This document shows, piece after piece, positions 27,301 through 35,080 of a stretch of DNA of 58,497 nt (within the stretch, counting starts at the first letter, position 1; each line of letters opens with the position of its first letter). Made by a program: the position numbers and the translations under genes. Location: the NCBI GenBank assembly GCA_033557835.1, contig JAWQRO010000100.1:1-58497 (forward strand), written 5' to 3'. This DNA comes from Helochares maculicollis. Its lineage: Eukaryota > Arthropoda > Insecta > Coleoptera > Hydrophilidae. The notes under the pieces are model-generated. The model was given only the letters and a program-made list of their open reading frames with translations. It was not told the DNA's origin and did not search any database.

Positions 27301-28562
27301 TGAAACCTATTTTAAGTTCAAATTGAATAAGTCTTGACGCACATGCCGGCCTTTTGACACCTTCAAAACACATCATCGCGTCCGCCGCCAGAAAAACATT
27401 CGCCCCCTCTTCGTCTGGTTCCAACGTGCAAGCGAAAAAGTGGAGCAGGAAACAGGATGACGTGAAGTAAAAAAAATCGTACCTGGGGGACTTCGTGGAC
27501 GACATGCCTTCGCAGCACTGATATTGATCGTACTTGAAATATATCCCTTTACTGCACATGCAGGAGGTGGTGGTAGAGACACGAGGGTGCAGAATCCAGT
27601 ATATCACTACACTAGAGGGTTGCCGACTCTCTGAACTTTTCTCTCAAAAACAACCCTGCGAACTTTCAGCAAGCATGCGCTCGCGCTGGATACGCTGCGA
27701 AAATCTCTTAATATTTCACTCTGGATTTTGCAAGCGCCTTTGTTTGTTTTGCTTAGGGGGCCGTTTGACTTCTTTTTCACTACGAGCAATAATCACGCCC
27801 GATATAGATAAACAAAACGAATTTAAAATCAAGCTAAAGGTGGAAACGGCAACTATTTACTTGATATAGGCCACGGGCAATTATGACAATGTCTAGGAAA
27901 GTTTTGAATGAAAACAAAATGCGCTTTGATATAATTTGACAAAACATTTATCTCACCTATAAGCCATCTCGGTGCAACACTGATGAATTTCCACACTGCA
28001 CATGTAATAACCACAGTTAAATTCAGGTACCTACATTTGCTTAATGCAGTCTATCTTTCAAAACAAGCGTAACGTAGTAATTTATGCTGAACTGTTTACA
28101 AGCATCTCTTTACTCAAAAAGATAAAATTTGTAAAGAAAACAGCTTGCTTTGAACACAGCGGATGATAAACAGCGCTGTTATAGTAAAGGTGCGATAAAA
28201 CGCAAAGCTCGACAATATCTGAACAAATTTTACAAAATTGCTTTTAAAATTCTTACGCAGTTATTCCGTAACAAGAGTAGATATTGAATTCTCTGCGGTT
28301 CATAAAACATGACGGTGACATTTCTTAACATTCCCATATTGAGCGTGTGAAATTCAATCAACTTCAACGAAGCACAAATAATTTATTTACAGATTGTTCA
28401 TTGAACTAATAAAATTGCAGAAAGTACATACAAGGAGCATCTCGTACCCTCCTTAATCACAGCGGCTGGCAGGACGATTTTCCGGAAAGTTCCTTCCTTA
28501 TTGCTGCTGTTGAATATCCAAGCCGGTTCCTCCTTGATAGTCACCAATTTTTTCGAAGCCAT
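3893..28562 (-). CDS. Gene X: unrecognised small basic protein, three alternative first exons
   Basis: I assembled this from splice sites and reading phase. Alternative first exons are 28562-28432 (1a), 28003-27957 (1b) and 27559-27483 (1c), each ending in phase 2. They join 8051-7913 (acceptor TTTTTGTGCAG, donor GTGAGT), then 4483-4313 (acceptor ATTTTCAG, donor GTAAGA, phase 0 on both sides), then 3922-3893 ending in TAA. The joins stay open throughout and give 156, 128 or 138 residues. The shared body contains GYPESLTDLHRFRK, RIVMVRKTDQ, LPPELYGSLVERI and a short tail NYGWEK. There is no signal peptide, membrane segment or domain I can name; an intracellular protein is the simplest reading. 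Exon 2 has a rival donor five bases earlier (ATG|GTGAGG), but only the later one keeps frame with exon 3. Intron 1 is 19.4-20.4 kb and hosts the peptide cluster and the TIL gene. Confidence 0.65.
4313..4483 (-). CDS. Gene X, shared exon 3 (57 codons)
   Basis: A 171-base exon flanked by a clean acceptor (GTGTCAATTTTCAG) and donor (ACG|GTAAGAACG), phase 0 at both ends. It encodes a charged, Thr/Lys/Glu-rich segment with two cysteines (TECKIT and KKDCQEKLPP) and the segment LYGSLVERIKTP. Because it is phase-neutral it could be skipped without breaking the frame. Confidence that this is an exon is higher than confidence in its membership of gene X. Confidence 0.65.
5000..5310 (-). mobile_element. 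Possible reverse-transcriptase scrap (FADD-like motif)
   Basis: On the minus strand a short frame reads VDLIFADDSSLAT, which resembles the catalytic FADD/YADD block of non-LTR reverse transcriptases. The flanks are too decayed to align and no other RT block is visible, so this may be chance. It lies in intron 2 of gene X. The remaining part of 4.5-7.9 kb shows nothing else I can support. Confidence 0.25.
7913..8051 (-). CDS. Gene X, shared exon 2 (first common exon)
   Basis: This exon enters in phase 2 and leaves in phase 0 when the second of two overlapping donors is used (GGTGAG|GTGAGT). It encodes RRKSGYPESLTDLHRF, then KTAHGHDGSSRI, then VMVRKTDQRTFTSMRDGE. It is the first exon common to the three predicted isoforms. 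The tandem donors five bases apart would change the frame if the first were used, so alternative donor choice here could be regulatory. Confidence 0.7.
8430..8760. promoter_or_regulatory. CpG- and GC-richer patch, candidate internal promoter
   Basis: Several hundred bases stand out from the AT-rich background with many CG dinucleotides (GGCTCGGCACGCG, ACCGGCGACCG, ACACGCGCGC). There is also an ATATCGATT element close to the DRE core TATCGATA. It lies about 400 bases upstream of shared exon 2 of gene X in the direction of transcription, so it could be a further promoter or 5' exon of that gene. I could not place a first exon in it. Confidence 0.3.
8908..13730. other. Intronic AT-rich DNA with a (TA)n tract, no gene seen
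   Basis: This part of the long first intron of gene X contains simple repeats and scattered short open frames without splice context, signal peptide or recognisable motif. A (TA)n run occupies 10943-10982 and a short (AAT)n run 12006-12020. I found no RNA gene or gene-like exon that can be defended. Confidence 0.45.
10943..10982. repeat. (TA)n microsatellite
   Basis: An uninterrupted run of 20 TA units, in the first intron of gene X. Confidence 0.95.
13740..14480 (-). mobile_element. Decayed LTR-retrotransposon gag region
   Basis: Read on the minus strand, broken frames give NATFGEEHVQLVCRSEF followed by GRKRHYKN. This matches the layout of the Gypsy-type Gag capsid (a phenylalanine-glycine-glutamate block, then a serine-glutamate-phenylalanine block, then an arginine-rich stretch). 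Upstream, a Gln/Glu/Lys-rich segment (REQQEEMEASVDKKIAEQ) resembles the coiled N-terminal part of such Gag proteins. Stops and frameshifts are frequent. I found no protease, reverse transcriptase, integrase or long terminal repeats nearby, so this is a dead fragment. Confidence 0.45.
15118..15381 (+). CDS. Small secreted cysteine-rich peptide 1 (64 residues)
   Basis: Two exons: 15118-15178 and 15248-15381, with a 69-base intron (donor A|GTAAGT, acceptor TTTTCAG, phase 1). Exon 1 encodes a hydrophobic signal peptide (MRAILILNIILCNIIWVSNA) and exon 2 the mature peptide, so the intron separates secretion signal from effector. The mature part carries VC, SYCYV, RRYCC and MC, i.e. five cysteines: it has lost one of the leading CC pair seen in copies 4 and 5. 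It has a basic, tyrosine-rich tail (GRPRRGKQLYYY). A polyadenylation signal lies at 15429-15434. The odd cysteine number suggests either a disulfide dimer or a free thiol. I recognise no named family. It lies on the strand opposite to gene X, inside that gene's first intron. Confidence 0.75.
15948..16018 (-). repeat. tRNA-derived SINE head (tRNA-Arg-like)
   Basis: On the minus strand there is an A-box-like block (GAACTCAATGGTCAAGAC) followed about 30 bases later by a B-box-like block (GGTTCGGCGTTCGAGTC). Between them is an anticodon-arm-like stretch (CTTCCTAA). The cloverleaf pairing is imperfect and an AT-rich tail follows directly. This suggests a SINE head or tRNA pseudogene rather than a working tRNA. 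Confidence 0.5.
16270..16605 (+). repeat. Dispersed repeat, copy 1
   Basis: This block matches, as reverse complement, the block at about 34765-35080 over roughly 300 bases with about 80% identity by eye. Shared landmarks are the CATGCCTCAAA block, AGCCGTATACCA, CTCCACCTCAAAC, the CAGACAACATGCCAAAAATG core and the AAAATCTCGA end. No open frame or terminal repeat is evident, so it is probably a non-autonomous element or fragment of a larger one. Confidence 0.75.
17045..17277 (+). pseudogene. Broken copy of the small cysteine-rich peptide (copy 2)
   Basis: The layout matches its neighbours: a 21-codon signal-peptide exon (17045-17108), a very short 40-base intron, then an exon from 17149 opening with a CC pair and ending near a polyadenylation signal at 17272-17277. 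In the second exon the frame is lost at a run of five A (17169-17173), and the reading frame as given stops at TAA 17187-17189. Beyond the run, the family signature (YCYV, then YCC) continues in the shifted frame, but the last conserved cysteine cannot be found. The donor (T|GTATTT) is weaker than in intact copies. A one-base indel in a homopolymer could be an assembly error, but the lost final cysteine and weak donor argue for real decay. Confidence 0.7.
17557..17767 (+). CDS. Small secreted cysteine-rich peptide 3 (51 residues, four-cysteine form)
   Basis: Exons 17557-17611 and 17667-17767 are joined across a 55-base phase-1 intron (donor C|GTATGA, acceptor TTTTTTTAG). Exon 1 encodes a signal peptide (MTIFLLLIILSSLC). 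The mature peptide holds HCYV, IYCC and LC, but methionine-phenylalanine-proline stands where copies 4 and 5 have the leading cysteine pair. That leaves four cysteines, consistent with loss of one disulfide-forming pair. A polyadenylation signal lies at 17787-17792. It is the shortest intact member and probably a diverged functional copy, as the frame is open and the splice sites are good. Function unknown. Confidence 0.7.
18270..18425 (+). mobile_element. LINE fragment
   Basis: A short frame reads INYSKTKLM, then VKVNKKTLEQVDKYVYLS. This matches the block just after the catalytic YADD motif of many non-LTR reverse transcriptases (lysine-threonine-lysine, then a valine-aspartate-x-tyrosine-x-tyrosine-leucine block). 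No other part of the element is seen. Confidence 0.5.
20204..20490 (+). CDS. Small secreted cysteine-rich peptide 4 (75 residues)
   Basis: Exons 20204-20261 and 20321-20490, with a 59-base phase-1 intron (donor C|GTAAGC, acceptor TTTGTTTCAG). Exon 1 encodes a signal peptide (MKFGFYFVILIVYMIINIA). The mature peptide starts QCC and carries GYCYV, SYCC and TTC, giving the full six-cysteine pattern CC-x10-C-x10-CC-x5-C. It has an unusually long basic tail of about 30 residues rich in Lys, Arg and Asn. A polyadenylation signal is at 20552-20557. The paired-cysteine spacing differs from the classic knottin order (C..C..CC..C..C), so I do not assign it to an inhibitor-cystine-knot family. The net positive charge would fit an antimicrobial or venom-like peptide, but that is inference. 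Confidence 0.8.
21282..21335. repeat. (AT)n microsatellite
   Basis: A pure AT run of about 27 units, 170 bases upstream of peptide gene 5. Confidence 0.95.
21507..21723 (+). CDS. Small secreted cysteine-rich peptide 5 (52 residues)
   Basis: Exons 21507-21564 and 21623-21723 are joined by a 58-base phase-1 intron with strong signals (G|GTAAGT, long T run then CAG). Exon 1 encodes a signal peptide (MKFTILFVAFLMVIFAHNA). The mature peptide of about 33 residues starts VCC and carries GYCFM, KYCC and RC: six cysteines as CC-x9-C-x8-CC-x5-C. It is strongly basic (many Lys and Arg) and ends four residues after the last cysteine, making it the most compact member. A polyadenylation signal is at 21742-21747. 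Together with copies 1-4 it forms a same-strand tandem family of 6.6 kb. A mariner element inserted about 100 bases downstream. Confidence 0.8.
21829..23058 (+). mobile_element. Mariner element with terminal inverted repeats, dead
   Basis: The element is about 1.23 kb, a normal mariner length. Imperfect inverted repeats of about 26 bases bound it: CCAGGTGTGCAAGTTTAA on the left and, read inward from the right, CCAGGTAAGCGAGTTTAA. TA dinucleotides lie just outside. A transposase-like frame starts at 21994 (MSKFEPSKKHLRHVM). It continues through the blocks EHWFQCFKSDDF, LIYFENSKLKKS, YRQQMINLNYALIEKRPEW and the catalytic-region motif HDNAPAHSAK, with a DLAPSDYHLF block in another frame. Several stops and frameshifts break it, so it cannot encode active transposase. 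It sits immediately downstream of peptide gene 5. Confidence 0.85.
24464..24849 (-). CDS. TIL-type cysteine-rich protease-inhibitor-like protein (95 residues)
   Basis: Exon 1 is 24849-24792 (signal peptide MKATLLLAILGVYLSSSEG, donor T|GTAAGG). Exon 2 is 24693-24464 (acceptor ATTTTCAG, ends TAG). They join in phase 1 to give 95 residues. The mature part has eight cysteines with spacing C-x8-C-x7-C-x10-C-x3-C-x1-C-x12-C-x5-C and the hallmark CTCDSGYVRN. This matches the second half of the trypsin-inhibitor-like (TIL) fold. Classical TIL domains have ten cysteines, so one disulfide is missing here, as in some insect members. After the last cysteine comes an acidic tail of about 20 residues. TIL proteins usually inhibit extracellular serine proteases in haemolymph, salivary or venom secretions. 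A TATA box lies at 24899-24909. The gene is nested in intron 1 of gene X on the same strand. Confidence 0.8.
24899..24909 (-). promoter_or_regulatory. TATA box of the TIL-like gene
   Basis: TATATATAAAA on the minus strand, about 50 bases before the start codon. This puts transcription start some 20 bases before the ATG, typical of a short-leader inducible secreted-protein gene. Confidence 0.6.
25780..26480 (+). mobile_element. Internally deleted mariner remnant (mos1/mellifera-like)
   Basis: Broken frames give KHLEPFAKGWSLEETR, which aligns with the N-terminal mariner block before the WVPHEL motif. Then NQSLNSDLY, a stretch LDRLKQARDENSPKL, and HTNYHYLK-like and FTNRDEEIFNREIMK blocks match the C-terminal third of mos1-type transposases. 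The central third, including the first catalytic aspartate region, is missing: the N-terminal block runs almost directly into the SDLY block. Stops are frequent and terminal repeats could not be placed. This is an old non-autonomous copy. Confidence 0.65.
27290..27890 (-). promoter_or_regulatory. GC- and CpG-rich patch around exon 1c of gene X
   Basis: The sequence around the third alternative first exon is clearly richer in G, C and CG dinucleotides than the surroundings (ATGCGCTCGCGCTGGATACG, ACATCATCGCGTCCGCCGCC). Such islands mark promoters in otherwise AT-rich insect DNA, so this is the likely promoter of the 1c transcript. I cannot point to a TATA box or a definite start site. Confidence 0.4.
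27483..27559 (-). CDS. Gene X, alternative first exon 1c
   Basis: The start ATG at 27559 opens MCSKGIYFKYDQYQCCEGM, followed by SSTKSP and a phase-2 end (CCCAG|GTACGA). It is the first ATG in its frame. It resembles exon 1b: both begin MCS, contain QCC then a glutamate and methionine, and end in an AG that makes arginine when joined to exon 2. Two paralogous first exons with the same phase argue for exon duplication with separate promoters. Confidence 0.6.
27957..28003 (-). CDS. Gene X, alternative first exon 1b
   Basis: The start ATG at 28003 opens MCSVEIHQCCTEMAY and ends in phase 2 at ATAG|GTGAGA. A stop codon (TAG) lies upstream in frame, so this ATG is the only possible start unless the exon is internal. 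It is about 430 bases before exon 1c and related to it in sequence. Splicing to 8051 gives a 128-residue product. Confidence 0.6.
28432..28562 (-). CDS. Gene X, alternative first exon 1a
   Basis: The start ATG at 28562 opens MASKKLVTIKEEPAWIF, and the exon continues to KEGTRCS with donor TT|GTATGT in phase 2, which fits shared exon 2. A nearer donor (GAGG|GTACGA at 28447) ends in phase 1 and would break the frame, so I chose the later one. Unlike 1b and 1c it has no QCC block, so this isoform would have a different 44-residue N-terminus. A CG-containing patch upstream (28600-28740) may be its promoter. Confidence 0.55.
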
Positions 28563-28569
28563 TGTAAAA

Positions 28570-31500
28570 TGTATGAAACACTAAGAGAACTGTAGTAGTA
28601 TCGCTGGTGTTATCACTGGAATACTGAAGCCCTACCTTATGTACGGCCTCGATGATAGGTATGTCTACCACGGAGGTTAGTATTTTTGTTTACAGCACAA
28701 TTGCATGCTATGGAAAATAATTCGTGACGTTACGCTCGCTCATATCGTAATTTTCAAATTAAAAATACATTCTGGTTATCAGCCGTTATCATATGTTCGT
28801 CACACTAAAGATTCAAATGCTTCCAATCGCACATCAAAGTTCCTCATGCCGAGTCATAGATAAACTGCTACTTAATACTCTGAAGCAATCGCTGAGCCAT
28901 AGTTATTATAGTAAACTAAATAACTAATATGGTATTTTGCACACTCAGTCATTCCTAGATAATTTCCTGTATATCGTTATAGATTATCGTTTAAATAGTA
29001 AGCTTTCTATTAAATCTCTAAATCTAAATTCCTATTCGCAATAAATACTTGTTTTCCTAATCACTTTTCAACAACAATTGTATTTTGAATCATTCATAAG
29101 TGATGTCGCTATGAATAAAAATAAAGCAGGTGACGTGTTTGCACGAATACTTCAATCGGAAAACCAGGTGGAATCCTCAGCAACAAAAACAAACGAAATA
29201 TTATAAAGAGCATAGCGTATTGCGGATATCCGTTTTTATTTTGTAAATGGAATTAACTCCGACAAATGATGGTAATGGCTCTGTGGAAAATATAGATTAT
29301 CCAAGTCCAAGGCTAGGAGGTCAAGGTCAGGATATCCACGTACCTAGATACGAACCAATACCAATACGTAGGCAAGGGAAACACGCGATTTTCCACAATA
29401 TATACCTTCTTTTAGTTAGAAAGTGATGGATTCATAAGGCGCTGAAAGCACATGCATATCTAGGCTGAGCTTTTTCAGCGCCCCGTGTCCAGGGGGTGGT
29501 TAGCCCATTAAAATTTTATTTTTCACACTGTAATTTCATCGATCTTTAGACTCGCTAAATTCGGCCGGCTAAGCTGAGAAAGGGTAATTCACGGTCAACA
29601 TTTACTGCATAAATCTAAGATGCGCATCCTAATAATAATATTTTATATTTAATTAGCAATTGTCTGCGGAGTCGCTTGCGAGAATTAAAAAAAAATAATT
29701 TTCTGCACAATACACTGAGCTAATGTTTCTAATACATTCCGATTTGCCGATGTTATCGTTGATGACGTTGGCTGGCCTTCCTGTCCTGATGTTTTCGTTA
29801 GTACTGCAGCCTACATTCATAACGGTCATCATATACATCAGCGATTCATTCATTTTATCTTTAATTGCAGAAATTACAAAAATCTAGCTGAACTCACCCT
29901 AAAGCAGACAGCAACTTTCATCATTTACAACATACTCATGTTCATAATATAACGTTATATTTTGTAATCTCAAAGCCTCGATACAATCATGACCCGAAGA
30001 CGAACATCCAATATCAATCAGTTTATAACTTGGCCAAACATTTTTCCATAGTTGCAGCAAAACAAACTTGAGTGCCATAAACACTAATTCTCTTGACTAA
30101 CATCAAGACTCTCTCAGTCACAGTACTATAGTGAACTTTGTTTTATAATCTGATGTCTTTGAATAGCTTAAGATGATGTAATATTATTATGAAATTAATA
30201 TGATTATTTACTCTTGTAAGCTAAATCTTACCAATCGTTTTTAATTTCACAAAATCCTAGAATTGGAAGTTTTATAAATCTAATGCGTACTAGTATACGA
30301 CTAAACATTCTCTTAAGTCAAAATTATGTCCTAAAACTATTGCTCTTGTTCACTTTCTGGTCTCCCATCTTTTGTATAACAGAAAATACTAAGAAGTTGG
30401 ATATTTTAAGTGTGTATTAATGATGTCATTACAAATTCTCAAATATCAGCAAATGCTCCTTTTACTCTCAGTTCCTCGGCATATAATCTTTTGTATTTAC
30501 CGAGCTTAGATAAGTATTGCAAATATATTATATACTCTAAGAGAAAGTTTTTTGAGAGGCGCAAGCACTCAATCATTATTTATCTACTTGTAATCTAATA
30601 GTATTATGTTCATTTTTCTTCAAAGGCTCAACTTTATGTAAGTAGCACAAAAAATATTGTCATTGAGAACAGAGTATAGCTACTCATGTTCATTTAATTC
30701 CCTAAATTAAGTATCTACAACAACAGACTTAACATCGAAGCTGTTGAAAATTAAAACTACACATTTTTAATGATCTGTATTGAAAAAGAGGACTCATACT
30801 AAAATATTTGAGACCATAGTAGGTTTCTCACCGGGAAATACTGAAATTACTTTTATTCTAGCATGGCTTTATCATATACCAAATCATTTTATAATTTTAA
30901 AGCCAATTAATTAGAACCAAGGAAACAAAACACTAACACCCCAGAATCAATATTCTGCCATATAATGAAAAAAACTGCATAAAAGACCCTATCATTAAAT
31001 GATATTAACCCTAGTGGCACTAGAAATAATACATACCTATTATGAATTAAAAATCTGAAAACCGTGTGAATAAGGATCTTTACATTTTAGGCGTAGATTC
31101 TAAAAATTGAATTAAATATTTGTAGCACTTTTGGTATTTTTGTTTATGGTGTACTTTATGTTTTTGTGTGTTTAATGTTATTTGGTTGGTTTAGATGTTT
31201 ATTAGCGACTTTACAATTTTGTTTCATATTGTAAGAAGCATCGTCAGAAGTGACGATTATTTATAAATTGGACTGTTTACAAACAATCAAGAAAATAGTA
31301 AATTCTTATGTGTATTTCATATACACACTTTAATGTAGGAATAAACTCCACAAATCAGTCCCCACATTAAATATATTTCAATCTCAAGTGAAACGCACAA
31401 TTTTTTACGATTTATGGCTTTAATGGGCAACAGTACGTAAAATTTAAATACCCTCATAAATAACACATTAGTTGAATTAGTAGATAGCAAAAATACGTTG

Positions 31501-34110
31501 AGAAAATAATATTTAGTAAATGTAATAAAAGCGCATATTCGCTAAAAACTATTAGGAAAAATTGTTTTTTTAAGTTGTAAAAATAATTAAAATTACTTAC
31601 GCTCTGAAATCATCCATTTCTACAGCTATTAATTTGACGAAATAATTGGAGCAACGGAAGCGAAATTCCAAATACAATACCGTGCTTTACATCACAATAT
31701 ATGCGTTCATGATTTAATATTAAAAACATTTAAATGAATATGTAATACAACCGCATACTCTATATCAACATGTGGTTCACTTTTTATGTACTAAAAATAT
31801 GGCGCATGGAAGGACAAATGTTTATTTAATATATAAGTTATAATACAAAAATGTCCAACACAGTCACAAGAGCCGATTAACTATACAATTTTTTTTTAAT
31901 CGCATTATGTTGAGAATATAGTTTTTATTGATCACTTTATTAGGTTTATTAAATAAATACTGTGCTGAGTAAATTAATATCTATACAATTCATAGAGCTC
32001 TATATATATAAAAGCGGAACATTTTTTTATGTAATGATATCGTTATCACTTGTTTTTCCGTTGTTTCACCAAAGTAAAAATTGTGCAGCCCACGTACTGT
32101 ACTTACTGGTACAATGTATAGTCAAAGTATATGGTTAAAGTAAATTTCGTCAAAATCTAAAGAACAAATTGATATCAATTTCTCTAATCGCATGAGATTT
32201 ACCTCCCCAGACCTCATTTTAATTCAGCTTTTTTTATTTTGAATATCTCCGTTGCCTTGTATGATAAAGAAATCATACTGAAAATTTATATTTTGCACAT
32301 TCCTCAATATTTAATCTAAAATTATCTATCGATTTTTACATTCCCGTGTATAGTATAGTATAATAAAGGGGCAAACTTTATGTGTTGATGGATTGTCACT
32401 TCTGATGGGCCCTGAATATATTTCTCCATTTTTAGGGTGCCGTTCATATAGGAAAGCTGTTTAAACTAAAATGACAAAGTTTGTCAAAGATATTTTATAA
32501 TGAAAAACTTATACTTTACGGAATTGGCCGACTCATCTACAATTATACCAATATTCTCAATTAAATGTGTTTTTAATGTCCAAAGAAATCTGTAGATATA
32601 ACTATATTTGACAAAACTATAAATGTTTTGAAAAAGTTGCAAGTAAATACTAATAACTAAACGGTAAATTTACTTAAACCGTCTTATGAAGTACAGCGAA
32701 ATTTTATTTTACTTTTGAAATGCACCGTATTAGTCAACATTGCTAGAAAGAGTATTAGTCCTGTGGATCTAAAACGAGATTTCTGCACCAATTTTCCAAT
32801 TGGCTGTAGGTAGAAATGAAGAGGATATTGTAGTTTTTATTAACAAATCCAAAACCTTTTCTATTATTTATAGAATGTTTAAACATCTTATGTCTTTTTT
32901 TCAAATGTTTGTTAACTTATTACCCAAATATGACAATAAGGATTGGTACAGAAGTAAGACTTCACGAGATTATTAAATCTAAACTTAACCAGTTTAGTAT
33001 TCTTTGTTGTCAAATCGATATCAATAAATATGTTTTTGTTAATTTAAGTAACGTGTCAACTTTATTTTAAAGTATAATGCTAATATAGACAATTTGCAAT
33101 CACGAATTTAAAGAAATATGTTAAGCTATAGGTAGTATAAGTAGGGATTAATTTTACTTTTAGAATGTTGAACAAATATCCCACTGATCTGATTAAACTA
33201 ATATTTAATAAAACTCTGTCATTTTCTACATTTCAGGGTCTCCTAATAATAAACTTGAAAATTGATCATTTACAGTTTATGGTAAGTTGCAAATGATCAA
33301 TATATATTCTTTTTAGTTAGTTTTAGTAAACTCAAATGAATATTAGGAATCACTAAGACTCAAATACGAAGAAAAATATTCAAGTATTAAATTAAAACAT
33401 TATTAATCACAGCCTCTACTAAATTGTCTCAAAACGTATCCTCCTCTTTCACTTGGAAAATGTATATAATTCATCAAAATCACTCCATTGAGGAAACAAT
33501 CGTCGCCTTTGAGTCGAATATTATTATCTCTCGCTTAAACAGACTATTTTCTTTTCACTGTGTTTGCAATACGTACCTGATATATTTTTTACATGTAATA
33601 ATTGAGCTATTATCATTAAATTTACGTTATGCACAAGAGGTAAACAATATCAGTAATAGAGTCATGAGCCCATTACAACTGGACCTGTTCAACAAAAACT
33701 CCTAATTAATAACCAGCTTGCAGACAGCCGATCTAATTGCAACAAAGCCGTTTCTATTCTTCTTTCTTAAAATCGCAAACCGTGAAATGGACTTCATCTA
33801 GTTTCTTCATTATACTAATTAAATGCACTTTACGCGTAATTCGCCAGCACGTCACACAAATGTTAACTCTTGGCATTTAAACTCCATTGTTTATTGTGCC
33901 CTACTCATTTGCAATAAATACAATTACAAAGCATAAAGAGCACATCCGTTGCCTCCAGATGGCTCAACTAAATTACCTGGCTATCGTTGTAAATAAGATT
34001 TTCTAATTTAACTTAATTGCAAAATTTCATAAGCTATTTACATTTATATGTGGATCAGTCAATAAAATAAAAAACGAAAATTAAAACAACAACTACAAAC
34101 ATTTTTAAAA
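28570..34110. other. Gene-poor region, only weak ORFs
   Basis: No gene can be assembled here. Two short plus-strand frames stand out by composition. One of 59 codons at 29247-29426 contains VENIDYPSPRLGGQGQDI and VPRYEPIPIRRQGK. A shorter one lies just before it, near 29110. A minus-strand frame at 29895-30067 starts MALKFVLLQLW and holds four cysteines, followed by a GTGAGT donor. None has a complete splice context or recognisable homology. The minus-strand frame at about 29660-29850 contains RTGRPANVINDNIG, faintly like a mariner linker. Confidence 0.35.
29247..29426 (+). CDS. Unclassified 59-codon ORF
   Basis: An ATG-to-TGA frame in a GC-richer patch, polar and basic, with no signal peptide or cysteines and a proline/arginine-rich middle. 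It may be an exon of a gene I cannot see, or a repeat fragment. No splice site at its ends convinces me. Confidence 0.2.
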   Translation: MELTPTNDGNGSVENIDYPSPRLGGQGQDIHVPRYEPIPIRRQGKHAIFHNIYLLLVRK

Positions 34111-34118
34111 CGACTTAC

Positions 34119-34210
34119 CTATCTATCGCAAAAGCACATAAAACGCCATTTGTTAGAGCACATCTTTATATATAGGTAGTTTCTTATCAGTTCGCATAGC
34201 TTAATATTTT
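34119..34210 (-). promoter_or_regulatory. Orphan promoter and 5' exon: GATA site, TATA box, splice donor
   Basis: On the minus strand a GATAAG element is followed about 10 bases later by CTATATATAAAG (TATA at 34165-34174). About 30 bases further on, the expected start region ends in a strong donor (GATAG|GTAAGTCG, exon end 34119). This looks like the core promoter and tiny first exon of a minus-strand gene whose body should lie leftward. I could not find the matching second exon, so its target gene is unknown. GATA sites with TATA boxes are common in fat-body and gut secreted-protein genes of insects. Confidence 0.35.
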
Positions 34211-34764
34211 CTGTAAAATCAATTATGAATAGTCACACGTTTTTAAATAATTTCCATTATCTTAGCTTCGAAGTATACGAATGAGTTTGTTTATAATTTT
34301 GTTCAATTAACAGGAACGTTAAAAAACACGCATGCTAAGCCAACGGCTTATCAAGATTATTTGACAGGAACGCATCATCTATTATTACCTAAATTAGTAA
34401 CTGCCTCCTGTTATAAAGACTAATAGCGGGCAATTGCGCAAATTTCTTTTCTCTGCGGTCATGACTCCAAGATATTTAATTTTTCTATATTCAGAAAAAT
34501 TTGCATCTATAAGCCAAAATACATCCAAGTGTTCATGTATCATAAAAATTTCTTTTTCTGATTGAGTGGGTCGTTAAAATGTTAAGTATTTTTGCATATT
34601 GTAAACTATTAATTTTATATCAAGGGTAGGCGTATTCATTTTATTAGGATTTAAAACCTCGCGTGGGGATTCTCGCATTTTATGCAAACGTATCTTAAAA
34701 AATCCATACTACTGAGTGAAAAGCTCATTCAAATTTCTAGTATACGGGAAGTATATAAGGAAAG

Positions 34765-35080
34765 GTATTGAAATAATGAAAAAATTCGACCTCGAGATTT
34801 TATCGATGTCCATGTTTTGAGTGCCCCTGAATCCATTTTGATCATTTTTGGCATGTTGTCTGTGTGTGTATGTAAATATGATGGCGATCAGACTGTTTGA
34901 GGTGGAGCCAAGAAATCTGGTATACGGCTACTATCGCAAAAACTTCTGCATCAACTTTTGAGGCATGTAGGACCACCGCAAGTACCCGTTTACTTACATA
35001 GTTTTGAAATTTTTTCAAGTAAAGTAGTTTTTAAAATTAAGCTATCCGATTGAAATTTCGTGTACACCTTAATTATCAGA
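34765..35080 (-). repeat. Dispersed repeat, copy 2 (inverted relative to copy 1)
   Basis: The reverse complement of this block aligns with 16270-16605, sharing the CAGACAACATGCCAAAAATG core and flanking blocks on both sides. No coding capacity was seen. Confidence 0.75.

Noticed and set aside
27284..27607. 107-codon minus-strand frame read straight through
   Set aside because: A good donor at 27482 interrupts it and only the part from the ATG at 27559 to 27483 makes sense as exon 1c; the remainder lies in intron or promoter-like GC-rich sequence.
32000..32020. TATA box (TATATATATAAAAG) as a promoter on the plus strand
   Set aside because: No initiator, leader or coding exon follows within a reasonable distance, and such strings are common in this AT-rich sequence.
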